Assembly (NCBI GenBank): GCA_014058105.1
Contig: JACGCM010000552.1
Span: forward strand, 163,695 to 227,694
Reading direction: 5' to 3'
Source of the DNA: Kingdonia uniflora
Lineage: Eukaryota; Streptophyta; Magnoliopsida; Ranunculales; Circaeasteraceae
DNA length: 64,000 nt
The notes below the pieces were generated by a model. That model saw only the letters and a program-made list of their open reading frames with translations, was not told where the DNA came from and made no database searches. Positions 1 through 12,940 of this stretch are shown here, one piece after another. The stretch's first letter is position 1. Each line of letters opens with the position of its first letter. The position numbers and the translations under genes are program-made.

Positions 1-16
1 AGAAGGATGTGAGTAC

Positions 17-1238
17 CTGCCAAAACATACTAATAGAACTATCCAGATTCCTGCATTGATCCAGCTTGGTTCTTTATATGCAACCCACGCCTAAATTGGA
101 AGAAAAATAAGAATAGCATGTAAATTAACTTAGAAGATAAAATAAAACTACAATAAGACTCCATCAGGAAGAAGACTTATTTATTAGGCCTATCCGGATC
201 AAGGACGGTTTAAATCGTGCTTCCATCTTCTTTATACAGCTTATTTATATTTTCTTTCTATTAAACATTTCAAAGTCACCTTAAGGACCACAGTTTATTC
301 CACATCACAGTTTCTTAAGTCTATTTGTCATTGTATTTTTGCACTTTATGAACTTGTTACTTGGGACATGGTACGCCGTACGTGCAGATGATTGGACCAA
401 TGCGCGCATTTTAGTGGTAATCAGCCCTTCTTCTATTAGTAGCTTAAGCCGTTTGGGGGTAATTAAGAGACTTCTGTCTGGAGTAACATACAGTGTGAGG
501 TTGTACTTGAGAGCCATTTTGATCGTTTCCCCCGATATGGGGTTTCCATATTTATCGTTTCATATTGTTTTGTGCCTCATTGGCTTAACCATTTAGAACT
601 TAGAAATATTTTCAAAATTCCAAACCATATTTTAATGCCTTAAGTTTCAGTTACAATGGAAAATACTCTCCAGAAATTAAATACAACATCCTAAAACAAA
701 AAGACCAAATGCATTAGTTTGTTATAACATACCGCTATGGGTACAACAGTAATGTAGAAATCAATCAACGTAGTAACCATCCACCTGCAAACATTCCAAT
801 TCCACACTATAAACTTACTGAAAATATATCCATCTATCTCGTCTCGTAAATGTACTATATTTTAGATACAACAAAAAAAATAAACGGGGAGCCGAAATAG
901 GATTCCCATCGTGTTTTATAAAAACCAAAAAACGATCAAACCCCAGAGTTTATTTTCACCCAAAACCAATCATAAACACAAAAATAATATAACTTGTTCA
1001 GTGATTTTTCTCAAAATTTAAACTCCGGGTTCTCTTAATTAGCACTAGAAACTCCAAATGAATAAAATTTAGAGAAATTAATTCGCAGAGACAAATGATC
1101 AAACACTTACTGATATAAAAGCTCTTTGCGGAAAGGAGAGCCATCTATGAAGAGAGTGTAGATTAATGTTGCCAACATCAAACAACCCAACACTGAGAAC
1201 AAACTTCTCAATGTCTTAAAACCCAAACAATAACCCAT
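17..1238 (-). CDS. DUF1475 family membrane protein, 3' part off window
   Basis: Three coding exons can be read on minus: 1111-1238, 733-784 and 17-90. All have GT-AG borders and the frame stays open across both junctions (128+52+74 nt); the last visible exon ends in a donor, so the gene continues beyond position 1. The start is the ATG at 1236-1238 (MGYCLGFKTLRSLFSVLG). The exons encode two hydrophobic stretches (around SVLGCLMLATLIYTLF and GIWIVLLVCFG) separated by WMVTTLIDFYITVVPIA and AWVAYKEPSWINAG, a pattern I recognise from plant DUF1475 proteins, which are small multi-pass membrane proteins of unknown function. Family assignment is from memory of the pattern; exon borders are seen directly. 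Confidence 0.75.
305..517 (-). other. Unidentified ORF inside DUF1475 intron 2
   Basis: A 70-codon minus-strand frame begins at an ATG (MALKYNLTLYVTPDRSLL). Upstream in the same frame is another ATG followed after ten codons by a TGA, so the frame may once have been longer. Composition is protein-like but I recognise no domain. It lies inside the 91-732 intron, on the same strand as the host gene. It could be a fragment of an inserted gene or a chance ORF. Confidence 0.2.
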
Positions 1239-2111
1239 AGCTGCTACGCCAAAAGTTCGCGAATCTTTCAGAGCCAAGAAGGAGATGAAGATGGTGAAGA
1301 AGCAAGAAGTGTTCTTTGTGGGTGCTTAGTGTCCACGTCGACACTGAGAACAAGCAAAAAAAAAAACAGAAATTTAGTTGCCACGTGTCACCAATTTGAC
1401 CAATCTCTGAGCAACTTAATATTTTAAATTTGGTGCATCAGGGACTAGGGTAAACAAGTACACCATTGGTTGGACGTCCGGAACCGAAACTTAAGTAGGC
1501 AGCCAGTTGAGACGTGAAGCGGTGGGGGCAACAGAGAGACGGTCGGGGAAGGCGAAGTGCTGCAATGTAATGCTTAAATAAAACAGCCTTAAAGAAACCT
1601 CGCAACTTCTTTTTGCTATATTCGGCTAGAGTAAACCATCTGTGACATAACATTGGTTTACCAGTCAGAACAAAATATTCTAGGGGAACCTGACTCGATC
1701 CACTAGTCAGTTCTCATGAAGACTAGCAATCGCCAAACTTGGGTAAAATACAGATTTAGTAACTGGGGAAGAAAAATCAGGGGAAACCAACAACATTGTA
1801 CTCGTTGAACACAGATAGTTGAAGCTGAAAATGCAGCATGCCCTTTTGGATAAATGAAGAAAACTAGTACATTATGCCTTGAGGCCATAGAACAGAAAGC
1901 CACAAATACAATAAGCACATATGATGGTCAAAGAAGCGTAGACACCAATGTCACTTGCAATATCCAAGCAAGAGTTCCTCCAGTTGAAAGACAAATTAAA
2001 ATTTGATCTCTGATCTCAGGCGTTGTACCCAAAAAAAATAGGAGGGCTTTCATCTCTAGAATGATTTGTGCATATCAAAAATCCATATATTCAGAAAGTG
2101 CATCGAATTTT
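1239..2111. other. Intergenic region (DUF1475 5' side, PPR 3' side)
   Basis: No gene is supported here. It should hold the 5' UTR and promoter of the DUF1475 gene just above 1238 and the 3' end of the PPR gene. Short open frames at 1438-1653 and 1703-1918 show no recognisable domain. Confidence 0.5.
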
Positions 2112-3977
2112 TCACCAATAGTCCTTACATGAGCAAGTTCCATTCTCGAAATGATGGAAGCGGCTTCGATCTCTTACAATTATTTCACGATTGTATATTT
2201 TTGAAATGAGCTTTATGGAAGAATGACAATCCACACAAACACGAAGGTTCTTTACGACCCGCAACAATGTTTCAGACTTTGTACTAATTAGTCCAAAAGC
2301 AATTGCAATCTTCTCGCTATGATGGTACAATGCACTTTCTTTCTCTTCTTCATCCATGTTAAGCAGCACTTGAGTAGTGTCCGCGGTGTACCCAGACAAC
2401 CTTAACTTCTCAACCATCTCCTCTAACATCAAATGTATTTCTCTCGCTCATGGATGGGATTCATCTTCCACAACAAACTCATGGATTGTTCCGTCGAGTT
2501 CGATCCAACTACATCCCGGGTTTTTCCTTATATCCATTTCCTTCATCATCAACCTCACCTCAGAAACAGCTTCCCAGTTGCCCAAAGATGCATAAATATT
2601 TGACAAAGCCACGTAGCTTCCACTATCACGAGGTGCCAACTCCATAAGCCCCTTAGCTACACAGTTCCCCATCTCAATATTGCCATGAGTCTTACAAGCA
2701 CCAAGCAAGGCCTTCAATATAACATCGTCTGGACTAAAGGGCATGCTCAATATAAGTGCCTTGGCCTCTTCAACTAACCCCGCACGACCTAATAGATCAA
2801 CCATGCATCCATAATGCTCAATCCGTGGTTTTAGCCTGACTACTCTAACCATATCGTCAAAATATGATCTCCCCTCGTCTACAAGTCCTCCGTGGCTACA
2901 TGCATTCAAAACCCCAATATAGCAAACATCGGTTGGTATGACTCTTGCTTGTTTCATCTTAGAAAAATAATCTATTGCATCTTTAGCTCGACCGTGGATT
3001 GCTAGCCCTCCAATAATCGCACTCCAAGTGATGGGGTTCCTCCGCGGAAGACTCTCGAATACCTGAAGAGCCTTATCAATGCTTCCACACTTTGAATACA
3101 TATCTACAAAAGCTGATCCAAGCACATCATCCACTTCAATCTCGTTCTTTTCTGCGTACACATGAACCCATTTACCCAATTCAAGTGCCCCTAAACGCGA
3201 AATTGCAGGAAGAACACTAACTAAAGTTACATAATTCGGACAAACATTGCAAATTTGCATATCGCGAAAGATCCCCAATGCCTCCTTAAACAACCCATTT
3301 CGCGCATACCCCGCTATCATCCCATTCCAAGACACAATACTTCTGTGAGGCATTCGATCAAACAAAGTCCTCGCCGCATCAAAATCACCTATTCTCAAAT
3401 ACCCATCAACCAAAACATTCCAAAGAACCACATTTCCATCATTTTTAACCTTGGAAACACTTGTATCAAACAATCGTTGCGCATCGCTCATAACCCCACA
3501 AATCGAATACAACCTAATCAAATTACTAACAACAAAATGATCAGAATCCAAGCCAGACCCACATTTCACAATCTGACAATGAAGCTGTTTCCCTTCTTCC
3601 AACCCACCCATCCTGGCGCACGCTTTTAACACGGATGGGAACGTAAACCTATTGGGTTGGACAAATTCATCATTAACCATTCGAACAAACACAACCAAAG
3701 CTTCTAAGAAATCCCTCTCACTTTCACATAAACCTCTAATAATAGTGTTGTAAGAGAAGCAATTTGGGTGCTCCATGTGATCGAAAACCAATCGAGCGTA
3801 CTCAAGATCTCCGTGTTGTTCAAGAGCGCAGAATCGAAGAATCTGGGCTGCGGCGAAAGGGTCTTGGATTCGAGCGGTTTTGATATTTGTTGCGTGAAGT
3901 TGCATTAAAGCTTTCATGGTTTTGCAGGTTTTGATTTCGATGGGAGGGAGACATTGTGAGAGAGAGTTTGAGCTCAT
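2112..3977 (-). pseudogene. LPA66: LPA66-like PPR-DYW RNA-editing factor with in-frame TGA
   Basis: A single-exon P-L-S type PPR gene starting at ATG 3975-3977. The first 509 codons carry the N-terminal region and PPR repeats (for example the SWNGMIAGYARNG and TWSAIIGGLAIHG segments) and run into the E region (CMVDLLGRAGLVEEA, then HEFVVEDESHP). A TGA at 2448-2450 interrupts the frame; the same frame then continues to a complete DYW deaminase domain with HSEK (zinc/catalytic HxE), CVDCH and the terminal CSCKDYW before the stop at 2112. Spacing, repeat order and wording match Arabidopsis LPA66 (At5g48910), a plastid factor needed to edit psbF; there the residue after HP is lysine. The orthology call is from memory. 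Everything except this one codon looks intact, so this is either a recent pseudogene, a truncated PPR-E protein lacking its deaminase, or a sequence error. Angiosperms are not known to correct a stop by U-to-C editing. Confidence 0.85.
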
Positions 3978-4393
3978 TTTAACGGCTTTTGTTTCCGCTT
4001 TTTTTTGTAGATAAGCCTATCTTATTACCATGCTCCCAGGCGACTACAAAGAGCCACGTATCGCATATAAGCAGTAAAAACTGGTGTGATGTTTAGTGCA
4101 TCTCCAGCATAATGCTACAACCAAGAACCTCCATCTTGCCATAAAACAGTAAAACCAATCGAGACATCCACCAATTTAATGTCATGTAAGTAAAACCATT
4201 CGGACCTTCACAAAAAAAAAAAAACTTATAAAAGCAACATAATAAAAATAACCAGAACATTGTTGAGGATGGGCTTAGTGAACAAGTGGTAGATACAAAA
4301 GAATTGATACAAACAAAAACGGGGGAAACTCAAAAGATCAAGCAGGCAGTCGTTTGGAAGTTTAGAGATAAAGCTCAGCGGAAGCAGCCCATT

Positions 4394-7300
4394 TTAGCAA
4401 GCACAACCTCCTCTTTGCTCCGTTTCTGACAACGCCTCTGGAATATTCTGGAAGTATCTGCAAATAATAAAAGTGTTATACGTCATGTAAATATTCTGGA
4501 ATATTTCACGATTTAAAGTAGTTTGAGGATATACACCACGTTCAAATAAATTATTATCATACAAAAGTGTTATACGTCATGTAACAAGTGTTATAATTTA
4601 GACATAAGACCTACAAAACTACGCTACCTAGACATGTTAAGTTAAGTGCAGACAAAGATCATCACATTTAAACTCATCCAGTCGACATATAATATCAATC
4701 ACCAAATTTCAGTATATTCAAGCAACAGCTCGACATGTTGAACCATGGTATGACCATATCCAAAACTTTGTTCAGATGCAAAAGAAATCTAAGTCACCTA
4801 CGCAAGTGGCATGGTCTAGAAGTGAAGTGAAAAATGAAGAAACTCAAGATGTTAAGGTATACTTACATATCTTGTTCGTGCTCATTGGCGAGTGCAGACT
4901 TGGCAACACAAAAAAATGCAGCATCCACATTGTAATCCTCTTTTGCCGACGTCTCAAAGTAAGGGATGTTTCCCCTTGATACACACCAGTCCTTTGCTTT
5001 CTTCTCAGAAACCTATTCAAGAATAATAACTTAAGGAGAACACAACTAATTGACAAATATTTCAAGAGTTGCACATCCTTACCACTCGACTGTTCCCACC
5101 ATCTACGTCAACCTTGTTTCCAAGCAAAACAAATGGAAAAGTTTTGGGATCCGAAGGACTGGCCTGGCATACAGAAGACCATTAAAGCAATGTCAATATC
5201 AAGATTCAAGAACAAAATGATAATGCATGAGGCCTATTGGTTACAGTACCTCAAAGGAAACTGCTGAAGTAGTGAATTCAAAGATTTAAATTGAGGAATA
5301 AAATATACTGAGTGGTAAAATTTGAGTTTTGCCATTTAAAACCCAAGATACCGTCTATTGGTGAAATACGATGGTAAGAAAATGGGTTACGAACCAAAGT
5401 TCAAAGCAAAGTTTCTCAGGGAGATGGTATGGTTACTGCTCAGTCCAAGGAAAAAACTAAAGAACTTTCTCTGGCATTTAAGTAACTTGATGTGTCCTTT
5501 CAGATTTTTCCAAAACCAACGGACATTTGGTCTGTCTATTTTATATTAAAGTTGAAATCGAAGTGAATTAGCCTATGTGACACATTGATATTAGGGTAAA
5601 TCCTATCGTAAAAATAATTGAGGCCTTCGTTTCACCCTACGGAATCCCATACCATTGCTGACGCTAACAGAGAATTGGAAATGAGGATCTCATATGTTTT
5701 ATGTCTTTGTAAAAATAAATAAATAAAAGATGCATTAGATATATATCCTAGCATGGTGTTTGAAAACATTCTGCAAGTTACTTTGTTGCTTCTATTCAAG
5801 TATGCCATGCACCTCCCTAATTCCCTAAACTAAACCCAAGCGTGGTTCAACTATTTTCCATGAAAAAAAGAGGAGCAAACACAGGAAGATCAAGCCAGTT
5901 ATTTTGGGAACTCTGTTACTCTTTCAGAAGGTCCCTTGATCTTGAAATGAGCCTATTAATAATATTTCTATATCTATATACATATCTGAAACCCCGTATT
6001 CATATTGAGGAGCATTTTTCAATATTATGTCACAAGATTCATGTAAGCCTATAGCCGACATTAAGTAATTTTTACATTTCAGCATTTTAAAACAAGTACT
6101 TCTTCATATGCACAAGTGCCATTAGTGTAACAATAATGGTAGAAGAGTATCGAGATTATAGACGATGAGAAATACAATGACCATCAACACCACACCTCTA
6201 AGAAGAACCAAAAGACAGAAGAAAAGAGCTGTATCCATAGGCAATACCTGCTTGAGAAACTCCTCATGCCAATTGTCGAGTGTATCAAACGATTTTAGCA
6301 CATTAACGTCGTAGACTAAAATACAACAATCTGCTCCTCTGTAAAATGCAACACCAAGACTTTGAAATCTTTCTTGTCCCGCTGTGTCCCAAATCTATCA
6401 ATACAAACACACGAGATTCAAGTAAAATAAACTAAGCTTATCACAACCATAAACTTATTTTGAAACAAGAACAAACCTGCAGAGTTACGAGTCTATCATC
6501 GATCTGGACTTCCTTGGTCACGAAATCAGCACCAATTGTAGCTTTGTATTGTTGACTGAACTTGTTATGTACATATCTAGATAATTGGTTAATGGGGCAC
6601 AAAATGCACAACCAAGGAGATGTACAATGGCTTGAGAATAAAATAACCAATAATTATTTAACACAATCAACTCAAATGTAAAAGCTTTCATATCCAAAAT
6701 CTAGATCATGGTCTAACCATGAGAGTGGTATCCATTGTGGTTTGCTAAATTAGTACATAACGGCCGCCTCACCAGATATATAAAGGCTCCGCTTGTGTAC
6801 CAAGCGGAGCCAAAATAGCCTCCCCTCATTTTCCATCAGTATATTGTATCTCAATTGAAATTACATTACAATATTACCTACAAGTATTCCTCAACTCTAA
6901 TTTTCATTCCTCAACAAGAGCCTCCCCAACCAATCTCAAACTTAAGATCCTAAGCTATCGTAAGTTGCATAAGGCCAACAAAGATGAACTTCCTACCGAC
7001 TCCCATTCTTTTTAAGCAGTCAACCAAGTCCCACATTTGGCTCGCCTCTTTTAAAAAGGGTACGCTGTACGCACATTGCATTTGATGAATACAAGTTGGC
7101 CATATTGTGAAACTCCATTGAATTATTACGCCACCACACACCTAAAAACTAATAGCAAACTAATCCCTAGACATAAACTAACGCAAATATAATCATAAAA
7201 ACTTTAATAAAAGCGACAGAGTTACTCATTGATAAAGGATACCGATTCATCAAGGAGGTCTTTCCAACCCTGAAAATTCATAACACAAAAGCAAATGCAT

Positions 7301-7436
7301 CATGATGATGATAAGTTACACATTATTCAACAACAGATCATATAATAATAATAATAAATATATGTGTGAGAGAATGTACAAACCCGCTGTCGCCGAGAAC
7401 GATGACCTTGAGCAAGGTTCTCCTTCTGGCAGACAT
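4394..7436 (-). CDS. RABG3: Rab7-type small GTPase RABG3
   Basis: Seven coding exons on minus: 7384-7436, 7243-7269, 6477-6576, 6248-6394, 5083-5163, 4867-5012 and 4394-4457, together 618 nt, i.e. 205 residues plus TAA. All introns are GT-AG and the frame closes perfectly. The GTPase motifs are all present: P-loop GDSGVGKT (residues 15-22), switch II WDTAGQE (62-68), NKVD (125-128) and ETSAK (156-160). The C-terminal CAC is a double-cysteine signal for Rab geranylgeranylation. The start [11 protein letters not shown] and the tail [11 protein letters not shown]...GGCAC are typical of plant RABG3 proteins, the Rab7 class acting in traffic from late endosome to vacuole. Start choice: ATG at 7434-7436, the family's usual N-terminus. 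Intron 1 is only about 110 bp; the introns before exons 3 and 4 and exon 5 hold no other gene. Subtype (a/b versus others) is not resolved. Confidence 0.95.
6785..6811. repeat. Perfect inverted repeat, 11-bp stem
   Basis: GGCTCCGCTTG and its exact reverse complement CAAGCGGAGCC flank a 5-nt loop TGTAC, inside the second RABG3 intron (6577-7242). It could be the tip of a small foldback element; no longer flanking complementarity was seen. Confidence 0.7.
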
Positions 7437-8092
7437 CTTTGGACACAGAGTAATGGCGGGAGAGATGTTAGGATCTCTTACTGTGTCTCTCTAATAATAT
7501 AAATAAATTTATTATAAAATAAAACTGATTTTGCCGGCCAAATAAACGTAGGCGCCAGCGAAGCGTTTCTTTTTTCAAAAAGTTAGGATCTCAAAGGACT
7601 CGTGTGTCCCTCAACTTTTCATCTTTTTCTTCCTTTCTCTCTAATTTAATCAATCATAAAGATGATCAAAAAGCTCCTCTAAAATAGAATGATTTCCAAG
7701 TGGAAAGCGAATTGGATTTACGCGCTTTGTAGTTGACATTAAAGAGACAGAGCTCCACAGGCACGCATGAGTTATGGTCTCATCTAAAATTAGAACAGAC
7801 GTGTAAATGGCTAAAAAAATGAAATCATTTGGACCAGAAAATTACCTTGATCACACCAATCAACTCGAAAAGTCTTAACAGTGCTGTTTATCCAGGACCT
7901 AGATTTTTTTTTTTCTTTCATAAAAATAAATGTAGGATTTGCTACAGGGAGTAACAGAATTCGAGTACATGTAGTAACAGTTGCAAACGAGAACCAATAA
8001 CTTTTGAGCTTGAATGTTATACAATATGAAAAGCATTACAGTCAAAAAGATGCAAAATAAATCTTGACTATTTTAACTCCGTCGCATTCACT
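7437..8092. other. Intergenic region upstream of RABG3
   Basis: Holds the RABG3 5' UTR and promoter near 7437-7650 and the 3' end of the bL17 gene near 8093. No ORF or repeat worth naming was seen. Confidence 0.5.
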
Positions 8093-10983
8093 TCATGTGT
8101 CAGAATCAGACGTCTTTTCACGTTTAGGAGGTGCAAATGACCGGGATAGGCGAGACCGAGTCCATGGATCCATTCCCGGGGTATTTTGTGGTTGAGTGGT
8201 TGCCGGTTTTGACTTTCTAAGTTCATCCTCTCTGTCCACAAATCTGCATCAACAGTATAAATACAAGATTCAGAGGAAAAATACTTTTTACACAAGGTTA
8301 ACATAAAATCTTTTAAGAGACTAACAAGTTTATTTCCTTTGTAAACAACTCCTCACAAAATCATATATCTCCATTACACTCAAGCGAAGACAGTGACTTC
8401 TAATACTGACGGGCATGTGTGGAACTGCTTAGAGACAGTGACTTCTAATACTTGAAGGCCACAACATCGTAATAATATTCTATAAACCTATGAGTTGTGA
8501 TATATTCCGTGATTTTTTTGAACTTTAGTCTAAGGAAAAGGCTAATACATTATTCATAGAAAATATAAATCATTGAGCTAGAGATGAGTAAAGTATATAA
8601 AAAAGAACATCAGTGATAGAAGATTACTCAATAGTTGCCATTGTTGCAGCATCACCCATTCTTATGCGATTTCGAAGAACTCTTGTATATCCACCTTCCC
8701 TATGTCTGCTTACATGAAAATTTCCACTTCAGTTTACGACATTGACATAAATAGAATAATTTAATCAATAATGAACTTACTTGTAGCGATAAGCCAATTC
8801 AGTGAATAATTTATGAATAACATGATCTCCCCGCACAAAAGCAGCGGCACGCCTTGCAGCACAAAGGGTACCCTGTAAAATAACGAAGACTGGTTAAACA
8901 ATTTGCATAATCCCCTAACAATTAGGATTTTACAGGACTCCAGTAAAAAGAGATGGCTATCACAAAAGTAAACACGTACTTCTTTCTATACAATTTCTTT
9001 CATATTTATTTTCACTCAGACTCATAAATAAATGTGATTTTTGGTTCAATTTTACCTTTATACAGAAGTTTAGATTACGTAAATTATTTCATAAGCATTG
9101 ACATTACATTTGGCCCTGGTACCCTGTATATATTCTTATTTGGTAGATACATACATAGAAACAGCGATAATGGTCATTTCACATTAGCTATAAGTTAATG
9201 CTAATGAAATTAATTTCTAATTTAGAAAACTGATAGAGTTTCTTATTTTATTTGATAACTTTATACTAAATATGAGTTGTATGTTTTCGACCATAGCCCA
9301 TATAAAAGTCGCTGGAATCTGTTTGCCCACAATGGTAACAGGCCTCTTGTCCAAGACCACTTACAATATCAAACTTCTATTTTTTTTCAGGATCACATAC
9401 AAAAGCGGCCCTCAATATACCCCATTTTCGACGTATGTTCCCGCCATGGTTCATTGGCTGATATATTCTCTTCATATATCGCAAAATTAAAACCTTTCCT
9501 CGTCCAATTTCTCACTCACAAAACTACAAAACTATAAGTCTATAACACGTAAAGAAATTATACACAACTATTCCGAAGATTCTAAGGCATCGTTGCCATA
9601 CAAAATATGTTTTATTAATAGTGGGGTACACGGCGTACACATACACCAAATCTTTAAACCAGATTTCATGTGCAGTAGGAAATTCGTGTCACAGTAGTGG
9701 GGTAAAAATTATGTCGCGCCTCACATCATTTACTAAAAACCCCAATTGAGGCTATAACCTCATATCGAGTTATGAGACTTAATGAGGCTATAGCCTCATA
9801 TCATGGAGGCGGATTGGAGGCTGAGAGGCGCAAAAAGATAATAAGATAGAGAGAGGAGGGGGATTGAGAGATGGGGTTTGTCTGGAAAGAAATTTATACT
9901 GTTTGGTTATTTGCAAGTGTCTATATTTGATTTATATATCTTAATTTGTATAAATAATTATCTATATAACAACTGACATGTTATTATCAATTCTATTCTA
10001 GTGTTGTAGTTATTAGCCTTGTAATTGACCACCCATATGTTTATAATTACACTATCCATGTCGTAAGGTAAGACAAATAATTATAAAAGTTTTTGCAGTG
10101 TAGATGATTCACCAGAGGTGAATAAGCAGACTTTAGTAACTCCTACCAAAAAAAATTGGGCAAATCTTGTTGAAGAAGAGGAGAACCAATACATAGATAA
10201 AATTGAAAGAAAATATTTCCGAAACTTTGATTTCTTCTTTGGCAGTGGAAAATAGTGTTGATGATGTAGAAGGTGGGGAAGTAAAGCAATATTAAATTAA
10301 GAGCCACAGAATGGGGTGTGAAAATGAAGACTAAACATGGAGTAGTTATTGGATCATGCCAAACCATTGAACGCCAGTCCCCATTTCTTTTAAGCCCCAA
10401 AATTTTCCATTGTTTTTGCGTTAAATATATTTTTTAGGATCAACCTATTGTGAATGCTCTAAGGATCTTTTGCCAAATGTTAGTGAACTAGCAAGTCAAT
10501 TATACCAAAATCAACTTCATATCTACCTAAACTCATAAAATGCAAAAAGTTTTCTATACCACATCTTTAAGATCAACTGATCGAGTTTAAAGCAATATAT
10601 ACCACAAAACTCAAAAGCTAATGTGCGTCAAGCATACACATACATCTTTCCCAAGCGTCACCATCTTATCTGCAAACCGTTTGACCTCCATTGCCTAAAA
10701 AAAATCAACATAAAGACACACCTTTACATATAAACATCTAAAACCTATAAACCCTAACAGCCCAAAACCACAAAAAACTTGACCTTTGGAAATGTAGTTT
10801 CGATTCGCTCATGCTGAATCAACTGAGAAACCAGAGTCCTACACAACATCGTAAAGCTAATCATCACCAACATTACCCAATTAAGATCAAACAAAAGGGT
10901 AAATGTAGATGAGCAAGAGAATGAAACCTGAACATCGACATTCGATGCGCATCGGTTCGACTGAGCTTGCGAAACTTAGTCAT
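8093..10983 (-). CDS. bL17-family ribosomal protein (organellar type)
   Basis: Six coding exons on minus: 10928-10983, 10784-10838, 10644-10694, 8781-8872, 8628-8705 and 8093-8243, total 483 nt, 160 residues plus TGA. All introns are GT-AG and phases agree. The start is ATG 10981-10983 (MTKFRKLSRTDAHRMSM). Core bL17 features follow: LVSQLIQHERIETT, KRFADKMVTLGKDG, AARRAAAFVRGDHVIHKLF, then YTRVLRNRIRMGDAA. The length and the Pro/Arg/Lys-rich C-terminal tail match the plant nuclear-encoded bL17 proteins assigned to mitochondria rather than the plastid form. Differences from the family pattern as I remember it: the LGRxxxHR motif reads LSRTDAHR and GDAAPMA reads GDAATMA, so this may be a diverged copy. 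The 1.77-kb intron 8873-10643 holds ORFs (near 9272-9537 and 10143-10400) that I do not recognise. Confidence 0.88.
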
Positions 10984-11570
10984 GGCTTTGGTTGCAAAGA
11001 AGAGCAATCAAAGCTTCGAAATGATGAAGATTTATACTGTAAAAACACGAATCAAAACATAATCAAATTTGGGACTTTGGGAGCAAAGTTAAAACCCTAA
11101 TTTGATGAATTTGAAGTGAAGTAGAACGCTTAGGTCCCCAATTGCTACAACCCAAAATCTTCACAATTTATCATTTTAGGGTTTTTTTTGGGTCTAATTT
11201 CTTCAATTCAACCCAAATTAAGCAACGGGTTTCCTGGAAATCCATCCCAATGGAATTATATCATCTGCATTGCTTAATTTCACGAAATCAAAACAAATCA
11301 CCCAACCACTGTAGGGTTTTTTTTCCCCAAATTCATGCAATGGGGTTCGAATTGGAGGTGATATTCATGATCGAAAGACAGTTTAGCATGATTTCACACC
11401 CAAAAAATTGGTCCTTTTTTGTTATCGATGAGAGATAAAATAGAGTGAGAGAAAGAAGAGAGAGCACACGGTGGAGCTCTTACCTCTAGGGAGAGCTCGT
11501 TGTGGAGTCGTTGCAGAGGAGAGAATGAAAAGAAAAAGAAAACTCTTTTTTTTTTTTTTTCGGTGATGAG

Positions 11571-11630
11571 GGATAAGGGGCAGGGAATAATGGTTTTGAG
11601 GGATAAGGGGCAGGGAATAATGGTTTTGAG
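11571..11630. repeat. 30-bp tandem duplication
   Basis: A 30-bp unit starting GGATAAGGGGCAGGG occurs twice head to tail with no mismatch, at 11571-11600 and 11601-11630. Confidence 0.9.
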
Positions 11631-12194
11631 AGGGGTAAAAAAGACTTAAAAAGAGAGTTACAGTCTCTTACTAGGGAGCCGAGTTTTTTAACTGAGTAAG
11701 AGCTCTGACTTGGGTTAGAGCAAAAAAAACAAACACTCCATTATCTGTATTGGCTTGGCAACGAGTTCAATCACTGCTGGAGAATGGAGAGAGAGGGAGA
11801 ACTGAGAAGAGATGAGTTGGGCCAGAGACCATGGTAGATTGGGTCGGGTTAAGACTTAAGACTCAACCCGTGTTTACCATTGGTTCTGATCTGCCAAATG
11901 AGTTGTTAATTCAAACAACATAACATTCATGGCTAAGCTTTTAGAGCATGAATGAAGGTCAAGTTTCATAATCAAATCCACTTCAACGTCGTCAACACAA
12001 GAGGCACCCTCTGAGTAGTCCAAAGTAGCACTGAAGAGCATATTAATGTTGAACTGATGCGACAGACTAATAGCCACACACTTTAAGACACAGGCGGATT
12101 TAGATGGGGGGGGAAGAATTTTGTTAAAAAATGCCTATACATGTATAAAATAAAATAAAAATATGTACATTTTTCTTTGTCCTAATGATATTAA

Positions 12195-12270
12195 GGAATA
12201 TTATCTCAACTGGTAAAGTGTGGAACTCCTAATACAAGAGTTTAAGGTTCAATTCTTGATGTCATCAAAT
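12195..12270 (+). repeat. Possible tRNA-derived SINE fragment
   Basis: A segment resembling an A box (ATCTCAACTGGTAAAGTG near 12203) is followed about 40 bp later by a B-box-like GGTTCAATTC at 12246-12255, as in tRNA-derived SINE heads. The 3' tail and target duplication were not identified. Confidence 0.3.
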
Positions 12271-12851
12271 AAGAACCTTATTTTGATTTTTTTTCACCTT
12301 AAGTTGATCATATTATTGCCGCAAAAAACTTAGATTTTTGTTACGAGATGAGAAGTGAATCCGGATAATTTGCTAGTCAAATATAATGTTATATTTGATT
12401 GAGTTTTAAGCTTAAAATACCATTAAATGACCAAAATATAATTCATCGCACTACCTTCGCCCCCAAACTTGAAATCATGGCTCCACCTCTGCTTTAAGAG
12501 GCACCCAAAGTCCATTTTTTCGGGTACTCCGGCACCACGAATGCCTCTTCTTATTAAAATGACTTGACCCTCTCCTTTGGGACTTCAAAACTATTTTTGA
12601 TGAGGCTCAAGTCTCTTTTGAAGTGGTTTTTAAAAGAACAACAGAAGAAGAGGGTTCAACTAATGCGTGAGATGAGTTGGGTAGAGACCACAGTTAGAAC
12701 ACCTCTAACAGAAGAGTATGCGATTCCGATTTACCATACCGGTATTCCATAATAGCACTATTTTTGTCCGATAGAGAATTACGATTTTAAGAGAGAAGTT
12801 CTGATGGGGAGAAATAGATGCCACGTGTATTAAAAAGTTTTCGACGTGCTC

Positions 12852-12940
12852 AACGGTTCAGCGCCTAGGAAGTGGTATATTAGAGAGAGATGTCAGCCGT
12901 AATTAAAAGTTGTTGGGCGTTGAACGGCTCAGCGCCTAGG
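12852..12940. repeat. Direct repeat of AACGGYTCAGCGCCTAGG
   Basis: The 18-mer occurs at 12852-12869 and 12923-12940 (one C/T difference), 71 bp apart, with diverged sequence between. Confidence 0.7.

Noticed and set aside
2448..2450. TGA read as selenocysteine or corrected by U-to-C editing
   Set aside because: Land plants do not use selenocysteine in this way and angiosperms are not known for U-to-C editing of nuclear transcripts.
9272..9537. Overlapping ORFs in the large bL17 intron
   Set aside because: Two frames are open in the same stretch and no family is recognisable.
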